From: Actinoplanes sp. SE50/110
GTDB lineage: Bacteria > Actinomycetota > Actinomycetes > Mycobacteriales > Micromonosporaceae
Assembly: GCF_900119315.1 (NCBI RefSeq)
Contig: NZ_LT827010.1
Location: 7,992,001 to 8,056,000 of the forward strand
Direction: 5' to 3'
DNA: 64,000 bases
Shown here one piece after another: positions 40,157 through 47,996 of this stretch. A program made the position numbers and the translations under genes. The notes beneath the pieces were generated by a model. The model did no database searches and was not told the origin of the DNA. It saw only the letters and a program-made list of their open reading frames with translations. Every line of letters begins with the position of its first letter. Position 1 is the first letter of the stretch.

Positions 40157-40785
40157 AAGCCCATTTCCGGTACGCCGTCAGCCGCATGCACCGGCGCTCC
40201 CGAAGCAGCCGCCGCACCCGCAGCACCCCCGGAAGCCGCGACGCCCGCGGTGCCCCCGGAAGCCGCGACGCCCCCGGAAGCCGCGACGCCCGCGGTGCCC
40301 TCAGAAGCCGCGGCGGGCCCGTCGACCTGGGACCGGAGCAACTCCGCCAGATCGGCCGGATAGATCAGCTCCGCGCTGGCCTCGATCTCGGCCGCCGACC
40401 ACCACCGGTGCTCGGTGATGGTCAGCCGCTCCTCGGCGTCCATCCCCGCCGTGTCGACCTGCCAGACCGCCACCCGGAGCAGAAAGAAGTCCTGTTCCTG
40501 CCGGTAGTCGCGCCCGTTGTAGGAGAACTCGGCGTGCTCGTGCCGGATCGGCCCGCCCAGTTCGCCGGGCGACACCCGCAGCCCGGTCTCCTCGGCCAGC
40601 TCGCGGGCCGCCGCCTCGACGGTGCTCTCCGCGTCCTGCAGGCCGCCGCCCGGGGTGAACCACCAGTGCAGCCCGGGCCGGGCCGGATCACCGCCGCGCA
40701 GCAGCAGGGCGCGCCCGGCCCGATCGACCAGGAGCACCCGGCCGGCACGGCGCGCCACGACGGCGGGCTGGTTCGAGTCGGTCAC
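40153..40785 (-). CDS. NUDIX hydrolase with repetitive Ala/Ser/Gly tail
   Basis: 210 residues. The NUDIX box is GGLQDAESTVEAAARELAEE-TG, preceded by PGLHWWFTPGG. Residues 1-157 make the full domain. The C-terminal ~50 are repeats of GTAGVAASGG type, coded by 12-27 bp GC-rich direct repeats (40195-40320). The substrate, a nucleoside diphosphate linked to another moiety, is unknown. ATG at 40785; 4-bp overlap with rnhB. Confidence 0.85.
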   Translation of the reverse strand: MTDSNQPAVVARRAGRVLLVDRAGRALLLRGGDPARPGLHWWFTPGGGLQDAESTVEAAARELAEETGLRVSPGELGGPIRHEHAEFSYNGRDYRQEQDFFLLRVAVWQVDTAGMDAEERLTITEHRWWSAAEIEASAELIYPADLAELLRSQVDGPAAASEGTAGVAASGGVAASGGTAGVAASGGAAGAAAASGAPVHAADGVPEMGF

Positions 40786-40881
40786 CGGTCAAGCGTATGC
40801 GCCCCCAGACGATCTTTCGAACCGGCCCGTGATCGATGAGCGGCCGGCCACCGCGCCGCGGCCCGGAGCGGAGCCCGAGGA

Positions 40882-41544
40882 TCAGTGACCGGCGGCGTCC
40901 GGGATCGCGTCGTACGTGTCGGGCACGGTCAGCCAGGTCGCCCGGCCGGCCGGCCAGAAGATCGTGAACGCCCGCCCAACCACCGAGTCGATGGTGATCG
41001 TCGAATCGGCCATCTTGCCGGCCGTGTCGGTGGCCGTGCTCTGCTCATAGTGCTCCAGCGAGTCGCCGGAGGCCTCCCGGTGGTCGCCCATCACCCAGAG
41101 CCGACCGGCCGGCACGGTGATGTCGAACTTCTCGTCGGCCACCTGGTTCCGGTTGCCGTCCGCGTCGGTGTAGATGTACGGCTCGTCCAGCGAGTGCCCG
41201 TTGATGGTCAGCCGGCCCTGGGTGTCGCAGCAGACCACCCGGTCGCCCGGGGTGCCGATGACCCGCTTGATGAAGTCCTCGCCCTCGTTGCCGGACTGCC
41301 ACTCGGTGGGCGCCTTGAAAACGATGATCTCGCCGCGTTTCGGGTCACGGAAGTCGTAGACGAGCTTGTTGACGAGCACCCGGTCCCACACGTTGAGCGT
41401 GTGCTCCATGGACGGGGACGGGATGTAGAACGTCTGCAGGACGAAGGCGCGCACCAGGACGGCGACCAGAATCGCCACGCCCAGCAGAATGGGAAGCTCG
41501 CGCCAGAACGACCCGCGGCGCTTTTCGGTCTGCTCGTCAATCAC
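40882..41544 (-). CDS. lepB: Signal peptidase I (second copy)
   Basis: A 220-residue membrane serine protease that removes Sec/Tat signal peptides. One N-terminal membrane segment (PILLGVAILVAVLVRAFVLQ) is followed by the catalytic Ser in FYIPSPSMEHTL and the catalytic Lys in DFIKRVIGTPGDRVVC. LWVMGDHREASGDS is the last conserved box. Its start overlaps the stop of the upstream lepB by 4 bp, so the two paralogues form a tandem pair downstream of rplS. Confidence 0.92.
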   Translation of the reverse strand: MIDEQTEKRRGSFWRELPILLGVAILVAVLVRAFVLQTFYIPSPSMEHTLNVWDRVLVNKLVYDFRDPKRGEIIVFKAPTEWQSGNEGEDFIKRVIGTPGDRVVCCDTQGRLTINGHSLDEPYIYTDADGNRNQVADEKFDITVPAGRLWVMGDHREASGDSLEHYEQSTATDTAGKMADSTITIDSVVGRAFTIFWPAGRATWLTVPDTYDAIPDAAGH

Positions 41545-42431
41545 GCTCGGAGCCTACGTCGTCGAGTCCGGAACGACATGCTGGAACGCGCGGACCACAC
41601 GGCGGTGATCAGCAGCGGAAACAGGCTGCCGGCCACCCGGGGATCCTGCCGCGGGCGCGGTCCGGGTGGCCCGGCGGCGGCCGTCGGATGCTGTTGCGCG
41701 AACTGTTTCCAGACGTCCGGGACTTCGAGCGTCGTAAATCTACTGGTGGGCCAGACGGTCACGAAGGCGCGACCGATCACGTTCTTAATCGGGACCGGAC
41801 CCTGGCAGCGGGCGTCCTGGGACACCTTGCGGTGGTCGCCCATCACGAACATCTGACCGGGCGGCACGGTGATCTCGGCGAACTTGCGGCTGGTGCACTG
41901 CCCGGCGATCGGCGGCTGGTTCAGGTCGGAGTTGTGGCCCGGCGCGATGTAAGCCTCATCGATGCCGATCCCGTTCACCGTGATCCGGCCCTGGTCGTCA
42001 CAACAGGCGACCTTGTCACCCGGAAGGCCGATCACCCGTTTGATGAAGTCACGCTCACCGGGGCGGCTCACCCCGACCAGGTCACCGATCGTACGCCCGA
42101 GTTTCGCCCCGAACGTGTTGCTGACCGGCTCGGTCACCTCGGGCGCCCAGTTGTCGGTGCCGCGGAAGACCACGATCTCGCCGCGCAGCGGGTCCCGCAT
42201 GTCGTAGACGACCTTGTTGACCAGGACCCGGTCCTTGAGCTCCAGCGTCGTCTGCATCGACCCGGAGGGGATGTAGAAGGCCTGGACCAGGAAGGTGCGG
42301 ATGAGCACGGCCAGGCAGAACGCCACCACGAGCAGCAGCGGCAACTCCTGCCAGAGGGGCATTTCCTTGCGCCTGATGAGCGACCGCCGCCGGGACGGTC
42401 GATACCCTTCCATCGGATCCACGCTTCGCAT
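41541..42431 (-). CDS. lepB: Signal peptidase I (first copy)
   Basis: A 296-residue signal peptidase I. The hydrophobic anchor is LLLVVAFCLAVLIRTFLVQA; Ser is in FYIPSGSMQTTLELKDRV, Lys in DFIKRVIGLPGDKVACC, and the last box is MFVMGDHRKVSQDARC. Unlike its neighbour it has a C-terminal Pro-rich segment and a second hydrophobic stretch (SLFPLLITAVWSA) with a basic tail, suggesting two membrane anchors. ATG at 42431 or 42413. Multiple type I peptidases are normal in actinomycetes. Confidence 0.92.
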   Translation of the reverse strand: MRSVDPMEGYRPSRRRSLIRRKEMPLWQELPLLLVVAFCLAVLIRTFLVQAFYIPSGSMQTTLELKDRVLVNKVVYDMRDPLRGEIVVFRGTDNWAPEVTEPVSNTFGAKLGRTIGDLVGVSRPGERDFIKRVIGLPGDKVACCDDQGRITVNGIGIDEAYIAPGHNSDLNQPPIAGQCTSRKFAEITVPPGQMFVMGDHRKVSQDARCQGPVPIKNVIGRAFVTVWPTSRFTTLEVPDVWKQFAQQHPTAAAGPPGPRPRQDPRVAGSLFPLLITAVWSARSSMSFRTRRRRLRA

Positions 42432-42541
42432 CTCCTGACGAATCCCGGCCGAACCGCCCCCGGATACAGCACTACCGCCCGAGTTTCCCGGCTAGAGGGA
42501 ATTACGGGCGGTAGGACTGGAATGGTTCATCATCCGGCACA

Positions 42542-42601
42542 CGGGCAAGCTTAATGCGCTTGCGCCCGGGCCTGCCGGAGCAGCCCGGGCCTGCCGGAGC
42601 A
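42542..42601. repeat. Hairpin and 19-bp tandem duplication after rplS
   Basis: CGGGCAAGC and GCTTGCGCCCG (42542-42568) form an imperfect stem that could end rplS transcription. It abuts two exact 19-bp copies of GCCCGGGCCTGCCGGAGCA (42564-42582 and 42583-42601), which end 7 bp before the rplS stop. Confidence 0.6.
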
Positions 42602-42607
42602 GAGGGG

Positions 42608-42964
42608 TCAGACGGACTGCTTCTCCCGCAGCTCCTTGATCTTCGCCTTCTTGCCGCGGAGCTCACGCAGGTAGTAGAGCTTGGCGCGACGGACGTCACC
42701 GCGGGTGACGACCTCGATCTTGTCGATCGCCGGGCTGTTGAACGGGTAGGTCCGCTCGACGCCGACGCCGAAGCTGATCTTGCGGATCTTGAAGGTCTCG
42801 CGCAGGCCACTGCCCTGGCGGCCGATCACGACGCCCTGGAAGACCTGGACACGGGAACGGTTGCCTTCGACGACCCGGGCGTACACCTTGAGGGTGTCAC
42901 CGGCCCGGAAGTCCGGGAGGTCGGTGCGCTGCGACTGGGCGTCGAGTTCGTCCAGCGTGTTCAT
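42608..42964 (-). CDS. rplS: 50S ribosomal protein L19
   Basis: 118 residues, standard for L19: DLPDFRAGDTLKVYARVVEG, FQGVVIGRQGSGLRETFKIR, GVGVERTYPFNSPAIDKIEV and RRAKLYYLRELRGKKAKIKE. AAGGATG precedes ATG at 42964. It is in the canonical rpsP-khpA-rimM-trmD-rplS-lepB series. Confidence 0.97.
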   Translation of the reverse strand: MNTLDELDAQSQRTDLPDFRAGDTLKVYARVVEGNRSRVQVFQGVVIGRQGSGLRETFKIRKISFGVGVERTYPFNSPAIDKIEVVTRGDVRRAKLYYLRELRGKKAKIKELREKQSV

Positions 42965-43089
42965 CGCTGCATCCTTGTATTACTCGTGCGCCCCGGAAGC
43001 CGGTGACGCGGATGGGCACATCTGACCCCCCACGCTTTCGAGGGGTCCTCGTCACGGTCCCGCAGCGCGGAGCCGAGACGGCAACCTCC

Positions 43090-43854
43090 CTACTTTGCCA
43101 CACCGGGTGGCGGGAGCTCCAATCCGGCCTCGGCCAGCGCCTTGCGGTCCTTCTTGTCCAGGTTCTCCGGGGGGTACGCCGCGTACAGGTCCGGCCGCCG
43201 GCTCGCGGTTCGCACGAAGCTCTCGGTACGCCGCCAGCGGGCGATCCGCCCATGGTCACCGGAGCGCAGCACGTCCGGCACGTCCCGGCCCCGCCATGAC
43301 GCCGGCTTGGTGTAGACGGGGGCCTCGAGCAGGCCGGCCGCGTGCGACTCCTCGGTCAGCGAGTCGGCGTTGCCGAGCACCCCGGGCAGCAACCGGGTGA
43401 TCGCCTCCATGATCACGATCACCGCGACCTCACCGCCGAACAGCACATAGTCACCGAGCGACACCTCGCGCACCGGCATCCGATCGGCCGCGTCGTCGAT
43501 GACCCGCTGGTCGATCCCCTCGTACCGTCCGCAGGCGAAGATCAGATGCGGAAGAGCGGCCAGCTCGTACGCATCGGCCTGGGTGAACGGTCGGCCCACC
43601 GGGGACGGCACGACCAGGGTCGCCTCCGGGCTGCCGACCGCGTCCAGCGCCTCACCCCACGGCTCGGGGCGCATCACCATGCCGGGACCGCCCCCGTACG
43701 GGCTGTCGTCCACCGTCCGGTGCACGTCATGGGTCCAGGTGCGCAGATCGTGCACGGTGAGATCCAGCGTCCCGGTGGTCCGCGCCCTACCGATCAGCGA
43801 GAGATCGAGCGGGGCGAAGTAGTCCGGGAAGATCGAGATGATGTCGACCTTCAC
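43090..43854 (-). CDS. trmD: tRNA (guanine37-N1)-methyltransferase
   Basis: A 254-residue SPOUT methyltransferase that makes m1G37 and prevents frameshifting. The knot region is HLIFACGRYEGIDQRVIDD and VSLGDYVLFGGEVAVIVIME; other blocks are DDSPYGGGPGMVMRPEPWGE and the C-terminal RPDLYAAYPPENL. It overlaps the rimM stop by 4 bp. Confidence 0.96.
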   Translation of the reverse strand: MKVDIISIFPDYFAPLDLSLIGRARTTGTLDLTVHDLRTWTHDVHRTVDDSPYGGGPGMVMRPEPWGEALDAVGSPEATLVVPSPVGRPFTQADAYELAALPHLIFACGRYEGIDQRVIDDAADRMPVREVSLGDYVLFGGEVAVIVIMEAITRLLPGVLGNADSLTEESHAAGLLEAPVYTKPASWRGRDVPDVLRSGDHGRIARWRRTESFVRTASRRPDLYAAYPPENLDKKDRKALAEAGLELPPPGVAK

Positions 43855-44420
43855 AGATCGAGCAGACCTTCCGGGAGATCGACGACCACGCGGCCGCCGG
43901 GGATGTCCACGGTCGGCACCATCACGGTGACGAACGGGATCAACGCGGTCCCGCCGCCGGACTTGGCCAGCACGATCAGGTCCGAGGACGGAGCATGCTC
44001 GATCCGCTGCACGGTGCCCAGCTCGGTGCCGTCGAGCGACTCCACCCGCAGCCCGATCAGCTGGTGGTCGTGGAACTCGTCCGGGTCCTCCGGCGGGGCC
44101 AGCTCAGCGCTGTCCACCTGCAGGAACACGCCGCGCATCGCCTCGGCGAGATTGCGGTCGTGGATGCCCTCGAACACCGCGATGCCGCGGCCCTGATGCC
44201 AGCGGATCGACTCGAGGGTGAGCTGTTTCGGAACTTCGAAGAGAGCGCCGGGGGCGGACGCGGCCGCCGGGCCGGTGCTCACCCGGCGGTCCCGGGGGAC
44301 CTCCGTGGTGAACACCTGCCCGGCGGTGAAGCGTGCCTCGGGCTCATCGGTCCGCACGACCACCGAGACCTCGCCCCGGATGCCGTGCGGTTTACCGATC
44401 TGGCCGACGACGAGCAGCAT
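43851..44420 (-). CDS. rimM: 16S rRNA processing protein RimM
   Basis: A 189-residue 30S assembly factor. The RimM N-terminal domain is VVGQIGKPHGIRGEVSVVVR, with RWHQGRGIAVFEGIHDRNLA; the PRC-barrel is LIGLRVESLDGTELGTVQRI and LIPFVTVMVPTVDIPGGRVV. The last line DLPEGLLDL is typical. It lies between khpA and trmD. Confidence 0.94.
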   Translation of the reverse strand: MLLVVGQIGKPHGIRGEVSVVVRTDEPEARFTAGQVFTTEVPRDRRVSTGPAAASAPGALFEVPKQLTLESIRWHQGRGIAVFEGIHDRNLAEAMRGVFLQVDSAELAPPEDPDEFHDHQLIGLRVESLDGTELGTVQRIEHAPSSDLIVLAKSGGGTALIPFVTVMVPTVDIPGGRVVVDLPEGLLDL

Positions 44421-44423
44421 CGA

Positions 44424-44681
44424 TCAGTACGCGTCGACGATGTCGACGCGGATGCCGCGCCCACCGATCGACCCGATCACCTGACGCAGCGCCTTGGCCG
44501 TGCGCCCGCCACGCCCGATGACCGTTCCCAGGTCCTCGGGGTGCACGCGGACCTCGAGCCGCTTGCCGCGGCGCGAGTCGACCAGGCGGACCCGGACGTC
44601 GTCCGGGTTGTCGACGATGCCCTTGACGAGGTGCTCCAGCGCCGGCCGGAGCGCCCCGTCAGCTCGCGTCGGCGCCGGCAC
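44424..44681 (-). CDS. khpA: KH-domain RNA-binding protein KhpA
   Basis: An 85-residue KH protein: PALEHLVKGIVDNPDDVRVR, then VHPEDLGTVIGRGGRTAKAL with the GxxG loop. KhpA proteins bind RNA globally and associate with KhpB/Jag. The only usable start is GTG at 44681, inside the end of rpsP (23-bp overlap), so translation is probably coupled to rpsP. Confidence 0.9.
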   Translation of the reverse strand: MPAPTRADGALRPALEHLVKGIVDNPDDVRVRLVDSRRGKRLEVRVHPEDLGTVIGRGGRTAKALRQVIGSIGGRGIRVDIVDAY

Positions 44682-45186
44682 CGGCCGGGTCCTCTGCCGT
44701 CTCGGCGACAGCCTCGCGGTTCGGCTCGGCCGGGTCCGCGACCTTGGTCTGCTCCGGCTTGGCCTCGGCGGCCTCCGGCGCGGCGGCCGGCTTGGCCTCG
44801 CCCTTCGCCTTCTTCGGCGTGGCGGCCGGCTTGGTGTCGGCGAGACCGGCAGCAGCCTTGGCCTCGGCCTCGTAGACCTCGGTCTTGCTCTGCTTGCTCG
44901 GCGCGACCAGCAGCGGCGCCGGGGCCGGCAGGCCCTTGAACTTCTGCCAGTCGCCGGTCTTCTCCAGGATCCGCTGCACGGGCTCGCTCGGCTGCGCGCC
45001 GACGCCGAGCCAGTACTGGACGCGGTCGGACTTGACCTCGATCAGCGAGGGGTGTTCCTTCGGCTGGTAGATGCCGATGTACTCGATGGCGCGGCCGTCG
45101 CGCTTGGTGCGCGAGTCGGCGACGACGATGCGGTACTGCGGGTTGCGGATCTTGCCCATCCGCAGGAGCCGGATCTTAACGGCCAC
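44659..45186 (-). CDS. rpsP: 30S ribosomal protein S16 with extended tail
   Basis: A 175-residue protein. The first ~85 residues are canonical S16: AVKIRLLRMGKIRNPQYRIV followed by VADSRTKRDGRAIEYIGIYQ and YWLGVGAQPSEPVQRILEKT. The rest is an Ala/Lys/Pro/Glu-rich tail absent from shorter S16 proteins but usual in actinomycetes. It is the first gene of the khpA-rimM-trmD-rplS operon. Confidence 0.96.
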   Translation of the reverse strand: MAVKIRLLRMGKIRNPQYRIVVADSRTKRDGRAIEYIGIYQPKEHPSLIEVKSDRVQYWLGVGAQPSEPVQRILEKTGDWQKFKGLPAPAPLLVAPSKQSKTEVYEAEAKAAAGLADTKPAATPKKAKGEAKPAAAPEAAEAKPEQTKVADPAEPNREAVAETAEDPAGAGADAS

Positions 45187-45359
45187 GGTGTATTCGCTCC
45201 TGGTGACTGCGTGGGTGAGCCGACCGGAACCCGCGTGGGGATGCGGGGCCGATGCCTCGTGGATTGGCCGTGCGGTGAGGGGTTAGAGGGCGCCTCACGA
45301 CATGCCGGATACCAACAAGCCATTCTGCCAGATCGGATGGCCGGGATCCCAATCGGGTG

Positions 45360-46007
45360 TCATCGTGCCCCGGGACGGTCCCAGCCGGGCGGGATCTCCG
45401 CCGGAACGGGCCATCCCGGATCGGGCCGGAAGTCGGTCCAGGTGCCGTCGAACGGGAACTCCCCCGCCTCGATCTGCTTGATCACCCGGCGCCCCTCGGC
45501 CCACACCGCCTCCGGATCGGGCACCCAGTAGTGCTCCGGAAGGGCGAGCCGCTCGGCGAACTCGTCCTCGTCCTTCCACCGCCAGGTGCGGTCCGGGTCG
45601 ACGTGGATGTCGAGATCCTGGTCCATCACGTCGACCCCGGCGACGTCACCGTCGTCCCAGCGGATCGCGTGCGCCTCCAGGTTCACGTACCAGTTCTTGA
45701 AGGTGTCCCGCTCGGTGCGGAAGAACCAGACCGAGTGGTCGGCGCCGGGCGGGATGAACTTCAGGACACCCGGGCCGGCCCAGGTGCTCACGATCCGCTT
45801 GCGCGGCGCGACCGCCCACTCGGCGAACGGCATGTCCCGGGTCCCGCGGCCGTCCCGGTGGACGTCGATGATCACCGGGGTGCCGCGGGCCAGCCAGAGC
45901 AGCAGCCCGCGGTCGTCGTCCGAGACCACCCGGCACGGGCGGACGTTGACCAGCCGGTCGGCGGAGAAGTTCCGGTAGAGGACCGGCCGGCCCTCGGTGA
46001 AACGCAC
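45360..46007 (-). CDS. DUF402 protein
   Basis: A 215-residue protein with a DUF402 domain (YgaC/FomD-like beta-barrel phosphatase fold): RLVNVRPCRVVSDDDRGLLL, IVSTWAGPGVLKFIPPGADH, SVWFFRTERDTFKNWYVNLE and DVMDQDLDIHVDPD. GTG at 46007 is chosen since the family begins at VRFTEGRPVLYRNF; the upstream frame is proS antiphase. It is 11 bp after proS on the same strand. Some DUF402 proteins hydrolyse nucleoside di- or triphosphates; the role here is unknown. Confidence 0.82.
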   Translation of the reverse strand: MRFTEGRPVLYRNFSADRLVNVRPCRVVSDDDRGLLLWLARGTPVIIDVHRDGRGTRDMPFAEWAVAPRKRIVSTWAGPGVLKFIPPGADHSVWFFRTERDTFKNWYVNLEAHAIRWDDGDVAGVDVMDQDLDIHVDPDRTWRWKDEDEFAERLALPEHYWVPDPEAVWAEGRRVIKQIEAGEFPFDGTWTDFRPDPGWPVPAEIPPGWDRPGAR

Positions 46008-46018
46008 GCCGGTGGCGA

Positions 46019-47425
46019 TCAGTACGAGCGACCGAGGTAGGCGACCAGACCGTCCTCGGTGTCCGACTCGGGCATCGAGCCGTCCTCGCGGGTCAGGCAG
46101 CGGACGGTGACCGCCTTGCCGTTCGCCTCCTTCTCCCCGGCCTCGCCGATCGCCGACCACGGCACCCGGGCCCAGCCGGTCTGCGCCGCCTCGATCGCCT
46201 CGCCCAGCGTCTTCACGTCGACGGTGCGCTCCACCCGGAAGGCCAGCGCGTCGTCGTAGAGCCGCTGCTGGTCGGCCTTGAGCGCGGCGACCACCGCGGC
46301 GGCCACCTCGGCCAGCGCGATCGGCGACTTGGTGCCGTCGATCCGCCGGGCCACCACGGCGTTGCCGTTGGCCAGGTCGCGGGGACCGACCTCGACCCGG
46401 ATCGGGATGCCCTGCAGTTCGGCGTCCACCGCCCGGCGACCGAAGGGGATGTCCGCCCGGTCGTCGAGCTTCACGCGTACGCCCGCTGCTTTGAGGTCGT
46501 CGCGCAGCTGCGTGGCCGCCTCGGTGACGCCCTCGCCGGCCTTGACCACCATGATCTGCACCTGGATCGGCGCCAGCCGCGGCGGCAGCCGCAGGCCGTT
46601 GTCGTCGCCGTGCACCATGATCAGGCCGCCGACCATCCGGGTGGACGTGCCCCACGAGGTGGTCCAGGCGTGCTCGACGGTGCGGTCGGCGGACGAGTAG
46701 GTGATGTCGAACGCCTTGGCGAAGTTCTGCCCGAGCTCGTGCGAAGTGCCCATCTGCAGCGCCTTGCCGTCGCCCATCATGGCCTCGACGGTCATCGTGT
46801 TGGTCGCGCCGGCGAACCGCTCACCCTTGGTCTTGCGGCCGGGCACCACCGGGATGGCCAGCAGCTCCTCCATGAACGCCTGGTAGACGTGCTTGTGGAT
46901 CTCGCGGGCGTGGTCCCGGGCGTCCTGCTCGGTGGCGTGCGCGGTGTGCCCCTCCTGCCAGAGGAACTCGGTGGTGCGCAGGAAGGTGCGCGGGCGCAGC
47001 TCCCAGCGGACCACGTTGGCCCACTGGTTCAGCAGCAGGGGCAGGTCACGGTACGAGTCGACCCACTTGGCCATGAACTCGCCGATCACCGTCTCACTGG
47101 TGGGGCGGACCACCAGCGGCTCGGCGAGCTCCTTGCCGCCGGCGTGGGTGACCACGGCCAGCTCCGGCGAGAAGCCCTCCACGTGGTCGGCCTCGCGGCG
47201 CAGGTAGTTCTCCGGGATGAAGAGCGGGAAGTACGCGTTCTGTACGCCCTGCTCCTTGATCCGGGCGTCCATGTCGGCCTGCATACGCTCCCAGATCGCG
47301 TAGCCGACCGGCCGGATCACCATCGTGCCGCGCACCGGGCCGTTGTCGGCGAGCTGCGCCTTGGCGATGAGGTCCTGATACCAGCGGGGGAAATCCTCCG
47401 CACGGGGAGTGAGCACGCGAGCCAT
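46019..47425 (-). CDS. proS: Prolyl-tRNA synthetase, archaeal/eukaryal type
   Basis: A 468-residue class II synthetase. It lacks the insertion domain of the long bacterial ProRS and matches the short archaeal/eukaryal type: DFPRWYQDLIAKAQLADNGP, VRGTMVIRPVGYAIWERMQ, RPTSETVIGEFMAKWVDSYR, RWELRPRTFLRTTEFLWQEG (motif 2) and VEHAWTTSWGTSTRMVGGL (motif 3). ATG at 47425. Whether a second ProRS exists elsewhere in the genome cannot be seen. Confidence 0.93.
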   Translation of the reverse strand: MARVLTPRAEDFPRWYQDLIAKAQLADNGPVRGTMVIRPVGYAIWERMQADMDARIKEQGVQNAYFPLFIPENYLRREADHVEGFSPELAVVTHAGGKELAEPLVVRPTSETVIGEFMAKWVDSYRDLPLLLNQWANVVRWELRPRTFLRTTEFLWQEGHTAHATEQDARDHAREIHKHVYQAFMEELLAIPVVPGRKTKGERFAGATNTMTVEAMMGDGKALQMGTSHELGQNFAKAFDITYSSADRTVEHAWTTSWGTSTRMVGGLIMVHGDDNGLRLPPRLAPIQVQIMVVKAGEGVTEAATQLRDDLKAAGVRVKLDDRADIPFGRRAVDAELQGIPIRVEVGPRDLANGNAVVARRIDGTKSPIALAEVAAAVVAALKADQQRLYDDALAFRVERTVDVKTLGEAIEAAQTGWARVPWSAIGEAGEKEANGKAVTVRCLTREDGSMPESDTEDGLVAYLGRSY

Positions 47426-47507
47426 GAGCAAGCATCGTAGTCGTGGCCGGGCGCAACCGGCCGGGTGGGCATCCCGTGTCCCTCATCGGATAGGGACGGG
47501 GTGACGG

Positions 47508-47996
47508 ATGGATTTCGACGGCTTCTACCGGGACACCTCCCGGCGGCTGTTGCGCTACGCGTACGGGCTGACCGGGGATCCGGGTGAGGCGCAGGACCTG
47601 GTCCAGGAGGCGTACGCCCGAGCCTGGCAGCGCTGGCGCCGGGTGTCCGGCTACGAGGACCCGGAGGCGTGGCTGCGACTGGTGGTGAACCGGCTGTCCA
47701 CCGACCGCTGGCGCCGGCTCGGCATCCGCCGCGCGCGGGCCGCCGCCGAGCCGCCACCCGCACCGGTGGCCCCGCCGTCGGAGGACCTGGTGCTGCTGGT
47801 CCGGGCGATGCGCGAGCTGCCCGACGCCCAGCGGCGCGCGCTCGCCCTGCACTACCTGCTGGACCGTTCGGTCGCGGACATCGCCACCGAGACCGGCGTC
47901 GCGCTGGGCACCGTCAAATCCTGGCTCTCCCGGGGCCGGGCCGCGCTCGCGGCCGCCCTCGGCGCGGTGGAGGAAGGAGCCAACCGTGTCCACTGA
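47508..47996 (+). CDS. ECF RNA polymerase sigma factor (SigE family)
   Basis: A 162-residue ECF sigma factor. Region 2 is LLRYAYGLTGDPGEAQDLVQ followed by EAYARAWQRW; region 4 is LHYLLDRSVADIATETGVAL followed by GTVKSWLSRGRAALA. A Pro-rich linker separates them. It overlaps the next gene by 11 bp, and that gene's N-terminus resembles a membrane-anchored anti-sigma partner. It is divergent from proS. Confidence 0.92.
   Translation: MDFDGFYRDTSRRLLRYAYGLTGDPGEAQDLVQEAYARAWQRWRRVSGYEDPEAWLRLVVNRLSTDRWRRLGIRRARAAAEPPPAPVAPPSEDLVLLVRAMRELPDAQRRALALHYLLDRSVADIATETGVALGTVKSWLSRGRAALAAALGAVEEGANRVH

Noticed and set aside
45360..46655. Longer form of the DUF402 protein starting at 46655
   Set aside because: The extra 216 codons are antiphase to proS; the conserved DUF402 N-terminus begins at GTG 46007.
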